Source: Bacteroidales bacterium
Lineage (GTDB): Bacteria > Bacteroidota > Bacteroidia > Bacteroidales > UBA932
Length of the DNA stretch: 64,000 nt
Direction: 5' to 3'
Assembly (NCBI GenBank): GCA_016287875.1
Contig: JAEEXQ010000002.1
Span: 24,756 to 88,755 of the forward strand
Both the position numbers and the translations under genes were made by a program. Within the stretch, counting starts at the first letter, position 1. Each line of letters begins with the position of its first letter. Positions 17,103 through 24,941 of the stretch are shown one piece after another. The notes beneath the pieces are model-generated. The model made no database searches and was not told the DNA's origin. It saw nothing but the letters and a program-made list of their open reading frames with translations.

Positions 17103-17684
17103 TTATCCGGTTATATATTTTTCCTTGTGCTTTCCGGTAAGATGCAGGCCTTCATAGTACTTCTGTACCATTTCTAGGTCGGCCTGTATGTCACCGCTAA
17201 GCTGAAGTTTTTCTCCGCAGCCAATCCTCTTGGTCCCCCAGTCGAAGAAGCCTGCGTACACGGGGACGCCGGTTTCCTTGGCAATCTTCAGGGCGCCTGC
17301 TTTCCAGCGCTTTACCGGCTTGCGAGTCCCTTCCGGGGCTATCGCCAGCTTGAAGACCTCGTCCCTGTCCATATGTTCGATAAGGCTTCTGATAAGGTTG
17401 CTCGCATTGCTGCGGTCCACGGGGATGCATCCGCACGCGCGGAGTATGGCCCCCAGGGGCCAGAAGAACAGTTCGCGCTTGATCATCACGTGCGCGACCT
17501 CACCGAAACTGGTGTAGAACAGATATGCAATTACGAAATCCCAGAATGATGTATGGGGGACTCCCAGCACTATGACCTTCTTCTCCGGCATAGGACCACC
17601 GACGGCGGTCCAGCCCAGACGCTTGAGCATCCATCCGCAGAATCGGGCCCAGCCCTTGCTGTATGAAGTCTTGTTCCCTTTCAT
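17103..17684 (-). CDS. PlsC-like 1-acyl-glycerol-phosphate acyltransferase family protein
   Basis: 193 aa membrane-associated acyltransferase. Motif I HX4D appears as VPHTSFWDFV at about 42-50; motif III as APEGTRKPVKRWKAG at about 113-127. Shorter than typical PlsC (about 240 aa), as in the small Bacteroidota subgroup. ATG overlaps the parE stop by one base and the acyl-CoA synthetase follows, so acylation of a glycerolipid is the natural inference; the exact acceptor is open. Confidence 0.87.
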   Translation of the reverse strand: MKGNKTSYSKGWARFCGWMLKRLGWTAVGGPMPEKKVIVLGVPHTSFWDFVIAYLFYTSFGEVAHVMIKRELFFWPLGAILRACGCIPVDRSNASNLIRSLIEHMDRDEVFKLAIAPEGTRKPVKRWKAGALKIAKETGVPVYAGFFDWGTKRIGCGEKLQLSGDIQADLEMVQKYYEGLHLTGKHKEKYITG

Positions 17685-19591
17685 CAGATATCCACGTCTT
17701 CGAGCTCCTTCTCGCTCTTTAGGTTGTGACGCAGCCAGTTCTGGCGCTCTATGGTGTTGTCGCCCATATAGAACTCCATTATTTCGGAGATGGACTCTTC
17801 GTCGGCCAGACGTACCTGGTCGAGGCGCATGTCCTCCCCGATGAAATCGGCGAATTCATCGGAGGATATCTCTCCCAGACCTTTGAAGCGGGTGATCTCC
17901 ACCTTGTTCTTGAGTTCCGCTATGGCCTGCTCCTTCTCTTCGGGGGAGTAGCAGTAGCGGTTGGCGGTCTTGTTCCTGACGCGGAACAGGGGAGTCTGGA
18001 GTATATGTACGTGCCCGCGACGGATGAGGTCGGGGTAGTATTTCATGAAGAAGGTGCAGACCAGCATACGGATGTGCATACCGTCGTTATCTGCATCGGT
18101 CGCGATGATGATGTTGTTGTAGCGGAGATTCTCGAGATCATCCTCCACGCCCAGGGCGGAAATCAGCAGGTTGAGCTCCTCGTTCTCCGCGACTTTCTTC
18201 CTGCTCTCCTTGTAGGAGTTGATAGGCTTGCCGCGCAGGCTGAATACGGCCTGGTAGCTGGCGTTGCGGGCCTTGGTGATGGTTCCGCTTGCGGAGTCAC
18301 CCTCGGTGATGAAGATGCTGCTGCGCTCAATGTCCTCCTGGGTCTTCTCGTTGGCCTTGTCGTTATAGTGGAAACGGCAGTCGCGCAGTTTCTTGTTATA
18401 GACGTTCGCCTTCTTGCTGCGCTCGCGGGTCTTCTTCTGTATTCCGGAAATCTCCTCGCGTTCGCGCTGTGAGTCCTTGATCTTCTCTTCGATTATGGGG
18501 ACTATCTCCTTGTGGATGCGCAGGTAGTTGTCCAGTTCCTGGGCCACGAAGGAATTCACGTAACTGCGGATGGTGGGGCCGGTGTCCAGATGGAGGGTGC
18601 CGTGCTCGTCGTGGGTCTGCTTTTCCCACATATAGTTGGAACCCAGCTTGGTCTTGGTCTGGCCTTCGAAGTTAGGCTCCTGTATCTGTATCGAAATGGC
18701 TCCCACGATGCCCTGGCGGCAGTCCTCGGGAGCATAGTTCTTCTTGAAGAAATCCTTCAGGGTCTTGGCGATGGCCTCGCGGTATGCGGCAAGATGGGTG
18801 CCGCCGTCGCGGGTGTTCTGGCCGTTCACGAAGGAGGAGATATTCTCGCCATAGTCGCGGCCGTGGCTCAGCACTATTTCTATGTCTTCGCCTTCGAGGT
18901 GGATGGGAGCGTAGAGGGGCTCCTCGGAGAGATTCTCGTTCACCAGGTCGAGAAGGCCGTTGTCGCTCTTGTAGGGAGTGCCGTTGAGCACGAGGGTGAG
19001 GCCTTTCTTGAGGTAGGAGTAGTTCTTCACCATCGTCTCGACGAAGCTCAGGTTGTAGGCGAACTTGCCGAACATCATAGGGTCGGGGTAGAAGTTCACC
19101 AGGGTGCCGTTCTTCTCTTTAGGAGCGGCTTCTTTGCCGCTGTCCTTGAGCTCGCCGCGCTCGAAGCGGGCCCAGGATGACTCGCCGTCACGATAGGAAC
19201 AGACGTAGAATGACTCGGAAAGTGCGTTGACGGCCTTGGTGCCGACGCCGTTGAGGCCTACGCTTTTCTTGAAGACCTTGTCGTCGAACTTGCCGCCGGT
19301 GTTCAGTATGCTCACGGCCTTGACCACCGAATCCAGGGGAATGCCGCGGCCGTAGTCGCGCACGGTCACGTGGTTGTCCTCGCTGATATCGACGGTGATC
19401 TGTTTGCCGTGTCCCATGGCGAATTCATCGACGGAGTTGTCGATGATTTCCTTAAGGAGCACATAGATGCCGTCCCCGGGGTTATTGCCGTTTCCGAGGC
19501 GCCCGATATACATACCCGGACGCATCCTGACGTGCTGTACGCCTTCCAGGGTGCGTATGTTGTCGTCTGTATAGTTCGTGTTCTGAGTCAT
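17684..19591 (-). CDS. parE: DNA topoisomerase IV subunit B
   Basis: ATPase subunit of the type IIA topoisomerase that decatenates chromosomes. 635 aa: GHKL ATPase (EIIDNSVDEF about 47; DYGRGIPLD about 78; GLNGVGTKAVNALS about 110), transducer, then Toprim with ITEGDSASGTI (about 410) and ATDADNDGMHIR (the DxD metal site, about 480). The C-terminus is the short ParE form. Usually parC lies next to parE in related genomes; here plsC and an acyl-CoA ligase follow instead. TATCTTTG ends four bases before the ATG. Confidence 0.95.
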   Translation of the reverse strand: MTQNTNYTDDNIRTLEGVQHVRMRPGMYIGRLGNGNNPGDGIYVLLKEIIDNSVDEFAMGHGKQITVDISEDNHVTVRDYGRGIPLDSVVKAVSILNTGGKFDDKVFKKSVGLNGVGTKAVNALSESFYVCSYRDGESSWARFERGELKDSGKEAAPKEKNGTLVNFYPDPMMFGKFAYNLSFVETMVKNYSYLKKGLTLVLNGTPYKSDNGLLDLVNENLSEEPLYAPIHLEGEDIEIVLSHGRDYGENISSFVNGQNTRDGGTHLAAYREAIAKTLKDFFKKNYAPEDCRQGIVGAISIQIQEPNFEGQTKTKLGSNYMWEKQTHDEHGTLHLDTGPTIRSYVNSFVAQELDNYLRIHKEIVPIIEEKIKDSQREREEISGIQKKTRERSKKANVYNKKLRDCRFHYNDKANEKTQEDIERSSIFITEGDSASGTITKARNASYQAVFSLRGKPINSYKESRKKVAENEELNLLISALGVEDDLENLRYNNIIIATDADNDGMHIRMLVCTFFMKYYPDLIRRGHVHILQTPLFRVRNKTANRYCYSPEEKEQAIAELKNKVEITRFKGLGEISSDEFADFIGEDMRLDQVRLADEESISEIMEFYMGDNTIERQNWLRHNLKSEKELEDVDI

Positions 19592-19595
19592 CTTA

Positions 19596-19603
19596 CAAAG
19601 ATA
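19596..19603 (-). promoter_or_regulatory. -7 promoter box of parE, predicted leaderless
   Basis: Minus strand reads TATCTTTG-TAAG-ATG: the box ends exactly four bases before the parE ATG, placing the predicted transcription start on or next to the A of the start codon. Confidence 0.7.
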
Positions 19604-19615
19604 ACAAAAAATCGG

Positions 19616-19963
19616 CTATTTCACTACGCCCCGGAGGTGCAGGACCACAGGTTTCCTGATGTCGGAAAGATACACCGTGATGGTTTTGTCGAAGGGGTAG
19701 GGACCGTCCTCGTTAGTGTAGGTGGCCTCTATCTTTCCCTTTTCTCCCTTGGCGAGGCTGGTGCGGGTCCAGCGTACGTTGGTGCAGCCGCAGGAACTGA
19801 TGGCCGAAAGTATGGTAAGGGGTTCGTCACCCGTGTTGGTGACGGTGAAAACGCAGGTCTGAGGCCCGTCCGCCTGGGAGATGGTCCCGAAATCATATAC
19901 GGTCCTGTCGAACTGCGCGCGGCCCCCTATGAGCACTGTCAATAGTAACAGAAGTAATTTCAT
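19616..19963 (-). CDS. DUF1573 family secreted protein
   Basis: 115 aa. N-terminal hydrophobic signal (MKLLLLLLTVLIGGRAQ) then one DUF1573 immunoglobulin-like domain: VYDFGTISQADGPQTCVFTVTN and the hallmark SSCGCTN at about 57-63, then GPYPFDKTITVYLSD. Abundant in Bacteroidota, probably periplasmic; function unknown. Between parE and a divergent ferredoxin gene; own promoter four bases before the ATG. Confidence 0.88.
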   Translation of the reverse strand: MKLLLLLLTVLIGGRAQFDRTVYDFGTISQADGPQTCVFTVTNTGDEPLTILSAISSCGCTNVRWTRTSLAKGEKGKIEATYTNEDGPYPFDKTITVYLSDIRKPVVLHLRGVVK

Positions 19964-19964
19964 A

Positions 19965-19995
19965 TTGCAAATTTATAACAAAAACCTTACCTTTG
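19965..19995 (+). promoter_or_regulatory. Promoter of the ferredoxin gene (TTG, 20 bases, TACCTTTG)
   Basis: TTG 19965-19967 and TACCTTTG 19988-19995, ideal spacing; overlaps the oppositely directed box at 19968-19975, so the two promoters share DNA. Confidence 0.78.
19968..19975 (-). promoter_or_regulatory. -7 promoter box of the DUF1573 gene, predicted leaderless
   Basis: Minus strand TAAATTTG-CAAT-ATG, box ending four bases before the ATG at 19963. Lies inside the spacer of the ferredoxin promoter on the other strand. Confidence 0.65.
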
Positions 19996-20025
19996 CGTCC
20001 GAGATATAAACTTTAAACTAAAGAT

Positions 20026-20196
20026 ATGGCTTACAAAATTTCCCCTGACAGCTGTGTTGCTTGTGGAACCTGCATGGGTGAGTGCCCTACCGGCGCAATC
20101 CACGAAGGAGATGTTTACACCATCGATCCCGATGTGTGCATTAGCTGCGGCACTTGTGCCGGAGCTTGCCCTATGGGAGCTATTTCCGAGGAGTAA
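20026..20196 (+). CDS. 2[4Fe-4S] ferredoxin (too short for the ORF track)
   Basis: 56 aa, read directly: MAYKISPDSCVACGTCMGEC... with two CxxCxxCxxxCP motifs (CVACGTCMGECP and CISCGTCAGACP), the clostridial-type ferredoxin. Low-potential electron carrier in the cytoplasm; the obvious donor is pyruvate:ferredoxin oxidoreductase, encoded 1.2 kb away. Own promoter (19965-19995) and own terminator (20221-20250), so monocistronic. Confidence 0.97.
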   Translation: MAYKISPDSCVACGTCMGECPTGAIHEGDVYTIDPDVCISCGTCAGACPMGAISEE

Positions 20197-20220
20197 CGCT
20201 AATCCAACACAGTGTTTTGC

Positions 20221-20250
20221 AGTTCCGCGCAGCGCACGGAACTTTTTTTT
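20221..20250 (+). terminator. Terminator of the ferredoxin gene
   Basis: Stem AGTTCCG / CGGAACT with a partly paired CGCAGCGCA interior, followed by seven T. The convergent nucleosidase gene ends 16 bases beyond. Confidence 0.88.
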
Positions 20251-20265
20251 GTATATGTATGCAGC

Positions 20266-20913
20266 CTAGAAGCTGTCGGGGATGGCGTCCACCAGGCGCT
20301 TGAGTATGTCGAAGGATTCGCTTCCTACCGTGGACCAGAAGTCCTCGAACTGCCCGAGGCGGTCTTCTTCCTCTGCGGTGTCGCTGATGACCCGCACGCT
20401 CAGGAAGGGCACCGAGTTGGCATAGCATACCTGGGAGATGGCGCCGGATTCCATATCGCAGGCCAGGGCTTCGGGGAAGTGGCCCAGTATTACCGCATTG
20501 TCGGCGGGGCCCGAGCAGAAACGATCCCCGCTGGCCATCAGCCCGAAACGGAGATGGGGATCGTCCAGGCTGCGGGCTGCGGAAAGAAGCACGGGATCGG
20601 CATCGAAACGGGCCGGGAAACCCTGTACCTGCCCATATTCGTTAGGCTCTCCGTACCAGCAATCGTGATAGGCCACCTGGGCTGCGACCACAACGTCAAG
20701 CAGATGCACGTCCTTGGCTACGCCGCCGGCGCATCCCGTGGAGATGATACAATCCGGATGATACCCGTTTATGAGCTTGTATGCATTGACTGCGGAATTG
20801 ACCTTCCCCCAGCCGCAATGTACGGGAATGATTTCGTGTCTGCTGTTGTTGGACAGGACCTTGCGAGCCATCTCGTACTCCCGGTCCATCGCTGTCATTA
20901 TGCCGATCTTCAT
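20266..20913 (-). CDS. mtnN: 5'-methylthioadenosine/S-adenosylhomocysteine nucleosidase
   Basis: Hydrolyses MTA and SAH to adenine and the thioribose. The track ORF begins at 21174, but MKIGIMTAMDREYEMARKVL from the ATG at 20911-20913 is the family start, and the upstream part is antisense to the LysR gene. 215 aa. Seen: GWGKVNSAVNAYKLIN, STGCAGG (about 74), ACDMESGAISQ (substrate-binding Met-Glu, about 160) and RVISDTA (catalytic Asp, about 185). The promoter box TATCTTTG ends four bases before this ATG, supporting the start. A futalosine hydrolase role is a less likely alternative. Confidence 0.92.
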   Translation of the reverse strand: MKIGIMTAMDREYEMARKVLSNNSRHEIIPVHCGWGKVNSAVNAYKLINGYHPDCIISTGCAGGVAKDVHLLDVVVAAQVAYHDCWYGEPNEYGQVQGFPARFDADPVLLSAARSLDDPHLRFGLMASGDRFCSGPADNAVILGHFPEALACDMESGAISQVCYANSVPFLSVRVISDTAEEEDRLGQFEDFWSTVGSESFDILKRLVDAIPDSF

Positions 20914-20917
20914 AGCA

Positions 20918-20925
20918 CAAAGATA
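20918..20925 (-). promoter_or_regulatory. -7 promoter box of mtnN, predicted leaderless
   Basis: Minus strand TATCTTTG-TGCT-ATG. One half of a 39-base divergent promoter region shared with the LysR-like gene. Confidence 0.7.
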
Positions 20926-20940
20926 GTAATAAATATTTCT

Positions 20941-20948
20941 TATATTTG
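20941..20948 (+). promoter_or_regulatory. -7 promoter box of the LysR-like gene, predicted leaderless
   Basis: TATATTTG-CGAT-ATG, box ending four bases before the ATG at 20953. The mtnN box is 15 bases away on the other strand. Confidence 0.7.
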
Positions 20949-20952
20949 CGAT

Positions 20953-21321
20953 ATGCTTGAAGATACCAGAATCAAGATATTCCTGACCGTAATCGAGTGC
21001 GGAAGCTTCACGGCCGCCGCCAACAAGCTCGGCATCACTCAGCCGGCAGTCAGCCAGAACATCGCCGAACTCGAGAGATTGCTCGGCGTCCAGCTGATGG
21101 AGCGCGCCCGCGGAGAGATAAGCCTCACCGAAAACGGCCGCCTTTTCGAAGGCTATGCCCGTCAGATATCCCACTGGTATTCAGTGGCCGACAAGGCCTT
21201 CCATCCGGATCCTCTGGCCATACATCCCACTCCGGTCGCTCCCGCCCGCCTCAAGCTGGACGACGGGTCAGAAGCCTTCGTCTGGGCCTCGGGCCGCGAC
21301 ATCCACATCGAACTTGAATAG
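20953..21321 (+). CDS. LysR-type DNA-binding domain protein without effector domain
   Basis: 122 aa. Residues 5-66 are a standard LysR winged helix-turn-helix (IKIFLTVIECGSFTAAANKL, GITQPAVSQNIAELERLLG, LTENGRLF). A normal LysR regulator has a further 200 aa periplasmic-binding-like effector domain; here only about 40 residues follow, ending in a normal stop and a terminator hairpin, with no broken remnant in other frames. Track ORF start 20212 is an artefact; the ATG at 20953 follows a -7 box. It probably binds DNA as a dimer, perhaps the 39-base divergent region in front of it. Could be a genuine small family or an old truncation. Confidence 0.85.
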   Translation: MLEDTRIKIFLTVIECGSFTAAANKLGITQPAVSQNIAELERLLGVQLMERARGEISLTENGRLFEGYARQISHWYSVADKAFHPDPLAIHPTPVAPARLKLDDGSEAFVWASGRDIHIELE

Positions 21322-21329
21322 AATGAAAG

Positions 21330-21357
21330 AGGGACCGGCCATCGATGGCCGGTCCCT
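21330..21357. terminator. Perfect 28-base palindrome between convergent genes
   Basis: AGGGACCGGCCATC / GATGGCCGGTCCCT, fully self-complementary, between the LysR-like stop (21321) and the nifJ stop (21382). It forms a very strong hairpin in both transcripts, though neither side has a clear T-tract. Confidence 0.65.
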
Positions 21358-21381
21358 CCGGTATAAAGGCAATACAACGGT

Positions 21382-24300
21382 TTACTTGTTTGCGAGCCTC
21401 TTGTAGGTTTCGAGACGCACCTTGGCGAACTCTTCCGTCTTCTGCAGAAGTTCTTCTGCACGCTCGGGGAAGAGCTTGTAGAGGGATGCGAAACGGACCT
21501 CTCCCTTCAGGAAGTCCTGGAACTTGCTCCAGTCGGGTTCCTTGCTGTCGAGGCTGAAAGGATTCTTGTCGGTACCTTCAAGCATAGGGTTGTAGCGGTA
21601 CAGATGCCAGTAACCGCAGTCGACGGCGAGTTTCTCTTCCTTCTGGCTGAGACCCATGCCGGCCTTGAGACCGTGGTTGATACAAGGAGCGTAGGCGATG
21701 ATGAGTGAAGGCCCGTCATAAGCCTCGGCTTCCTTGATGGCGTTCATATACTGCACGGGGCTTGCTCCCATTGCCACCTGGGCGACATACACATAGCCGT
21801 AGCTCATCGCCATCATTCCGAGATCCTTCTTGCGGATCTTCTTGCCGCTGGCGGCGAACTTGGCGATGGCACCTGCAGGGGTGGCCTTGGAGGACTGGCC
21901 GCCGGTGTTGGAGTAAACCTCGGTGTCGAGCACGAGTATGTTCACATTCTCGCCGCTGGCAAGCACGTGGTCGAGTCCGCCGTAACCGATGTCGTAGGAG
22001 GCACCGTCACCGCCGATGATCCACTGGCTGCGGGAAGGAATGTAGTTCTTGAGCTCGAGTATCTTCTTGCAGCAGTCGCAGCCGCACTTCTCCATCATAG
22101 GAACGAGCTCGTCGGCAACCTTGCGGGTGACGGCGTAGCTGTTGCGGTCGGCGAGCCACTCTTTCATAAGGGCCTTCATTTCCTCGGAGCAGCTCTCGCA
22201 CTCGAGGGCCTTCTCCATAAGGGCGGCGACGGTCTCGCGGATGCGGTCGGAACCGAGATGCATACCGAGGCCGAACTCGCAGAAGTCCTCAAACAAGGAG
22301 TTGGCCCAGGCGGGGCCGTGACCCTTGTCGTTGGTGCAGTAAGGGGATGCGGGGAAGGAGGCACCGTAGATCGAAGAGCATCCGGTAGCGTTGGCAATCA
22401 TCATATGGTCGCCGAAGAGCTGGGTGATGTTCTTGATGTAAGGGGTCTCGCCGCAACCTGCGCAGGCACCGGAGAACTCGAACAGAGGCTGGCTGAACTG
22501 GGCGGCCTTGAGGTTGCTCTTAGGATCGAGCGGGGTCTTGTAACCGACCTTGGTGTTCAGGTAGTCGTAAACTTCCTGATCGGCCACGTGGTCGATGTAG
22601 GGCTTCATGCTGAGGCTCTTCTCGGGCTTGGTAGGGCAGACATCCACGCAGTTGCCGCAACCGGTACAGTCGGCTACGGAAACTCCCATCACGAACTTGT
22701 AGTCCTTGAGGTTGGCCTTGCCTTCGACGAACTTGACGCCGGCTGCCTCTGCGGCCTCGGCCTCTTCTGCGCTGAGAAGGAAAGGACGGATGGCTGCGTG
22801 AGGGCAGACGAATGCGCAGTTGTTGCACTGGATACAGGTCTCGCCGTTCCATACAGGGACGCTGACGGCGACGCCGCGCTTCTCGTATGCGGAAGTGCCT
22901 GCGGGCATAGTGCCGTCGGCATAGGGGAGGAATGCGCTGACGGGCAGCGTGTCACCTTCCTGGGCATTCACCACGTCGGCGATTTCCTTCACGAAGGAAG
23001 GTGCCAGGCGGTTCTTGCCGGGATTCTCGAACTTGGCGCTGATGTTGGCCCATTCTGCAGGAACCTTGACCTCGATGTACTCGCCACCGCGGTCGATAGC
23101 GGCATAGTTCATATTGACGACATTCTCGCCCTTCTTGCCATAGCTCTTGAGGGCGGCATCCTTCATATATTTCACTGCATCCTCTGCGGGGATGATGCCG
23201 GTGATGCGGAAGAATGCGCTCTGGAGGATGGTGTTGGTACGCCCGCCGAGGCCGATTTCGGCCGCGATCTTGGTGGCGTTGATTATGTATAGCTTGATGT
23301 GCTTCTTGCCGATGACGCTCTTCACGTTGTCGGGGATGCGCTCGAGGGTCTCCGCCTCATCCCAGAGGGAGTTGAGAAGGAGGCTGCCGCCTTCCTTGAT
23401 GCCCTTGAGCACGTCATACTTCTCGAGATAGGAAGGAACGTGGCAGGCGACGAAGTCGGGGGTGGACACGAGATAAGGGGCACGGATGGGCTCCTTGCCG
23501 AAACGGAGGTGAGAGCAGGTGTATCCGCCGGACTTCTTGGAGTCGTAATCGAAGTAAGCCTGGGAATACAGGTCGGTATGGGAACCGATGATCTTGATGG
23601 TGTTCTTGTTGGCACCCACGGTACCGTCGGAACCGAGACCGAAGAACTTGCACTCGGTGGTGCCGGGCTTCACGATGGAGATTTCTCCCTTGGTAGGAAG
23701 GCTCTTGAAGGTGACATCGTCCACGATGCCGATGGTGAAGTCGTTCTTGGGGCTCTTGAGCTCGAGGTTGTCGTAAACTGCGATGATCTGTGCAGGGGTG
23801 GTATCCTTGCTGGAAAGACCATAACGCCCGCCTACGATGACGGGGGCATCGGCTACGCCCTGGTAGGCGGCCTTGATGTCCAGGTAGAGAGGCTCTCCGA
23901 GGGAACCGGGCTCCTTCGTACGGTCGAGCACCGCAATCTTCTTGACGGAGGCGGGAATGGCCTTCATAAGGTATTTGGTGCTGAAAGGACGATAGAGGTG
24001 TACGGAAACGAGACCGTACTTGCGGCCCTTGGCGGCAAGGTAATCGATGGTCTCGCGAATGGTCTCGGTGACGGAGCCCATTGCGATGATGACGTTCTCG
24101 GCATCAGGGGCGCCGTAGTAGTCGAAGGGACGGTAGATGCGTCCGGTGGCTTCGCCTATCTCGCCCATATAGCGGGCTACCACGTCGGGAACCTTGTCGT
24201 ATATCTTGTTGCGGGATTCCACGGCCTGGAAATAGACGTCTCCGTTCTGGGCGGTGCCGCGGGTGACGGGAGCCTCGGGGTTGAGGGCCCTGTCGCGGAA

Positions 24301-24912
24301 CTGCTGGAGCGACTTGGTGCTGACCATGGCGCGGAGGTCATCCTCGTCGATGGCCTCGATCTTCTGGATTTCGTGAGATGTACGGAATCCGTCGAAGAAG
24401 TGCAGGAAAGGAATGCTGCTCTTGATTGCGGAGAGATGTGCCACCGCAGCGAGATCCTGGGCTTCCTGTACGGAGCCGGATGCCAGCATTGCGAAACCGG
24501 TCTGGCGGCAGGCCATCACATCCTGGTGGTCACCGAAAATGGAAAGTGCGTGCGAAGCGAGCGCGCGGGCCGACACGTGGAAGACGGCGGGGAGCATCTC
24601 GCCTGCAATCTTGTACATGTTCGGAATCATCAACAGAAGGCCCTGGGAGGCGGTGTAGGTGGTAGTGAGGGCACCTGCCTGAAGGGAACCGTGCACTGTT
24701 CCCGATGCACCTGCCTCACTCTGCAATTCGGTGACCTTTACGGTCTCCCCCCAAAGGTTCTTCTTTCCGTGGGCAGCCCATTCGTCGATGTTCTCTGCCA
24801 TCGGAGATGAAGGTGTGATCGGATAGATCGCCGCGTGCTCGCTGAAAAGATATGCGATACCGGCCACGGCGGTGTTACCGTCACAAGTAATGAATTTTTT
24901 CTCTTTTGCCAT
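21382..24912 (-). CDS. nifJ: Pyruvate:ferredoxin (flavodoxin) oxidoreductase
   Basis: Oxidises pyruvate to acetyl-CoA and CO2, reducing ferredoxin. 1176 aa single-chain PFOR: domain I pyruvate/TPP-binding (YPITPSSPMAE, about 35), domain II-III, ferredoxin domain V with CIQCNNCAFVCPHAA (about 688) and CTGCGNCVDVCPTKP (about 744), then GACAGCGETPY (proximal cluster) and TPP-binding GDGASYDIGYGGLDHVLASG...NTGGQSSKATP (about 955-1000). Starts 29 bases after the fabD stop with no separate promoter seen. Central enzyme of anaerobic acetyl-CoA formation, here coupled to fatty-acid synthesis. Confidence 0.97.
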   Translation of the reverse strand: MAKEKKFITCDGNTAVAGIAYLFSEHAAIYPITPSSPMAENIDEWAAHGKKNLWGETVKVTELQSEAGASGTVHGSLQAGALTTTYTASQGLLLMIPNMYKIAGEMLPAVFHVSARALASHALSIFGDHQDVMACRQTGFAMLASGSVQEAQDLAAVAHLSAIKSSIPFLHFFDGFRTSHEIQKIEAIDEDDLRAMVSTKSLQQFRDRALNPEAPVTRGTAQNGDVYFQAVESRNKIYDKVPDVVARYMGEIGEATGRIYRPFDYYGAPDAENVIIAMGSVTETIRETIDYLAAKGRKYGLVSVHLYRPFSTKYLMKAIPASVKKIAVLDRTKEPGSLGEPLYLDIKAAYQGVADAPVIVGGRYGLSSKDTTPAQIIAVYDNLELKSPKNDFTIGIVDDVTFKSLPTKGEISIVKPGTTECKFFGLGSDGTVGANKNTIKIIGSHTDLYSQAYFDYDSKKSGGYTCSHLRFGKEPIRAPYLVSTPDFVACHVPSYLEKYDVLKGIKEGGSLLLNSLWDEAETLERIPDNVKSVIGKKHIKLYIINATKIAAEIGLGGRTNTILQSAFFRITGIIPAEDAVKYMKDAALKSYGKKGENVVNMNYAAIDRGGEYIEVKVPAEWANISAKFENPGKNRLAPSFVKEIADVVNAQEGDTLPVSAFLPYADGTMPAGTSAYEKRGVAVSVPVWNGETCIQCNNCAFVCPHAAIRPFLLSAEEAEAAEAAGVKFVEGKANLKDYKFVMGVSVADCTGCGNCVDVCPTKPEKSLSMKPYIDHVADQEVYDYLNTKVGYKTPLDPKSNLKAAQFSQPLFEFSGACAGCGETPYIKNITQLFGDHMMIANATGCSSIYGASFPASPYCTNDKGHGPAWANSLFEDFCEFGLGMHLGSDRIRETVAALMEKALECESCSEEMKALMKEWLADRNSYAVTRKVADELVPMMEKCGCDCCKKILELKNYIPSRSQWIIGGDGASYDIGYGGLDHVLASGENVNILVLDTEVYSNTGGQSSKATPAGAIAKFAASGKKIRKKDLGMMAMSYGYVYVAQVAMGASPVQYMNAIKEAEAYDGPSLIIAYAPCINHGLKAGMGLSQKEEKLAVDCGYWHLYRYNPMLEGTDKNPFSLDSKEPDWSKFQDFLKGEVRFASLYKLFPERAEELLQKTEEFAKVRLETYKRLANK

Positions 24913-24941
24913 ATTATATCGATATATTATGTAGTTGTTCG

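Noticed and set aside
20212-21321. 369 aa ORF in front of the LysR domain, suggesting a fusion
   Set aside because: The N-terminal 247 codons are antisense to mtnN; a promoter box and ATG at 20941-20955 give the true start.
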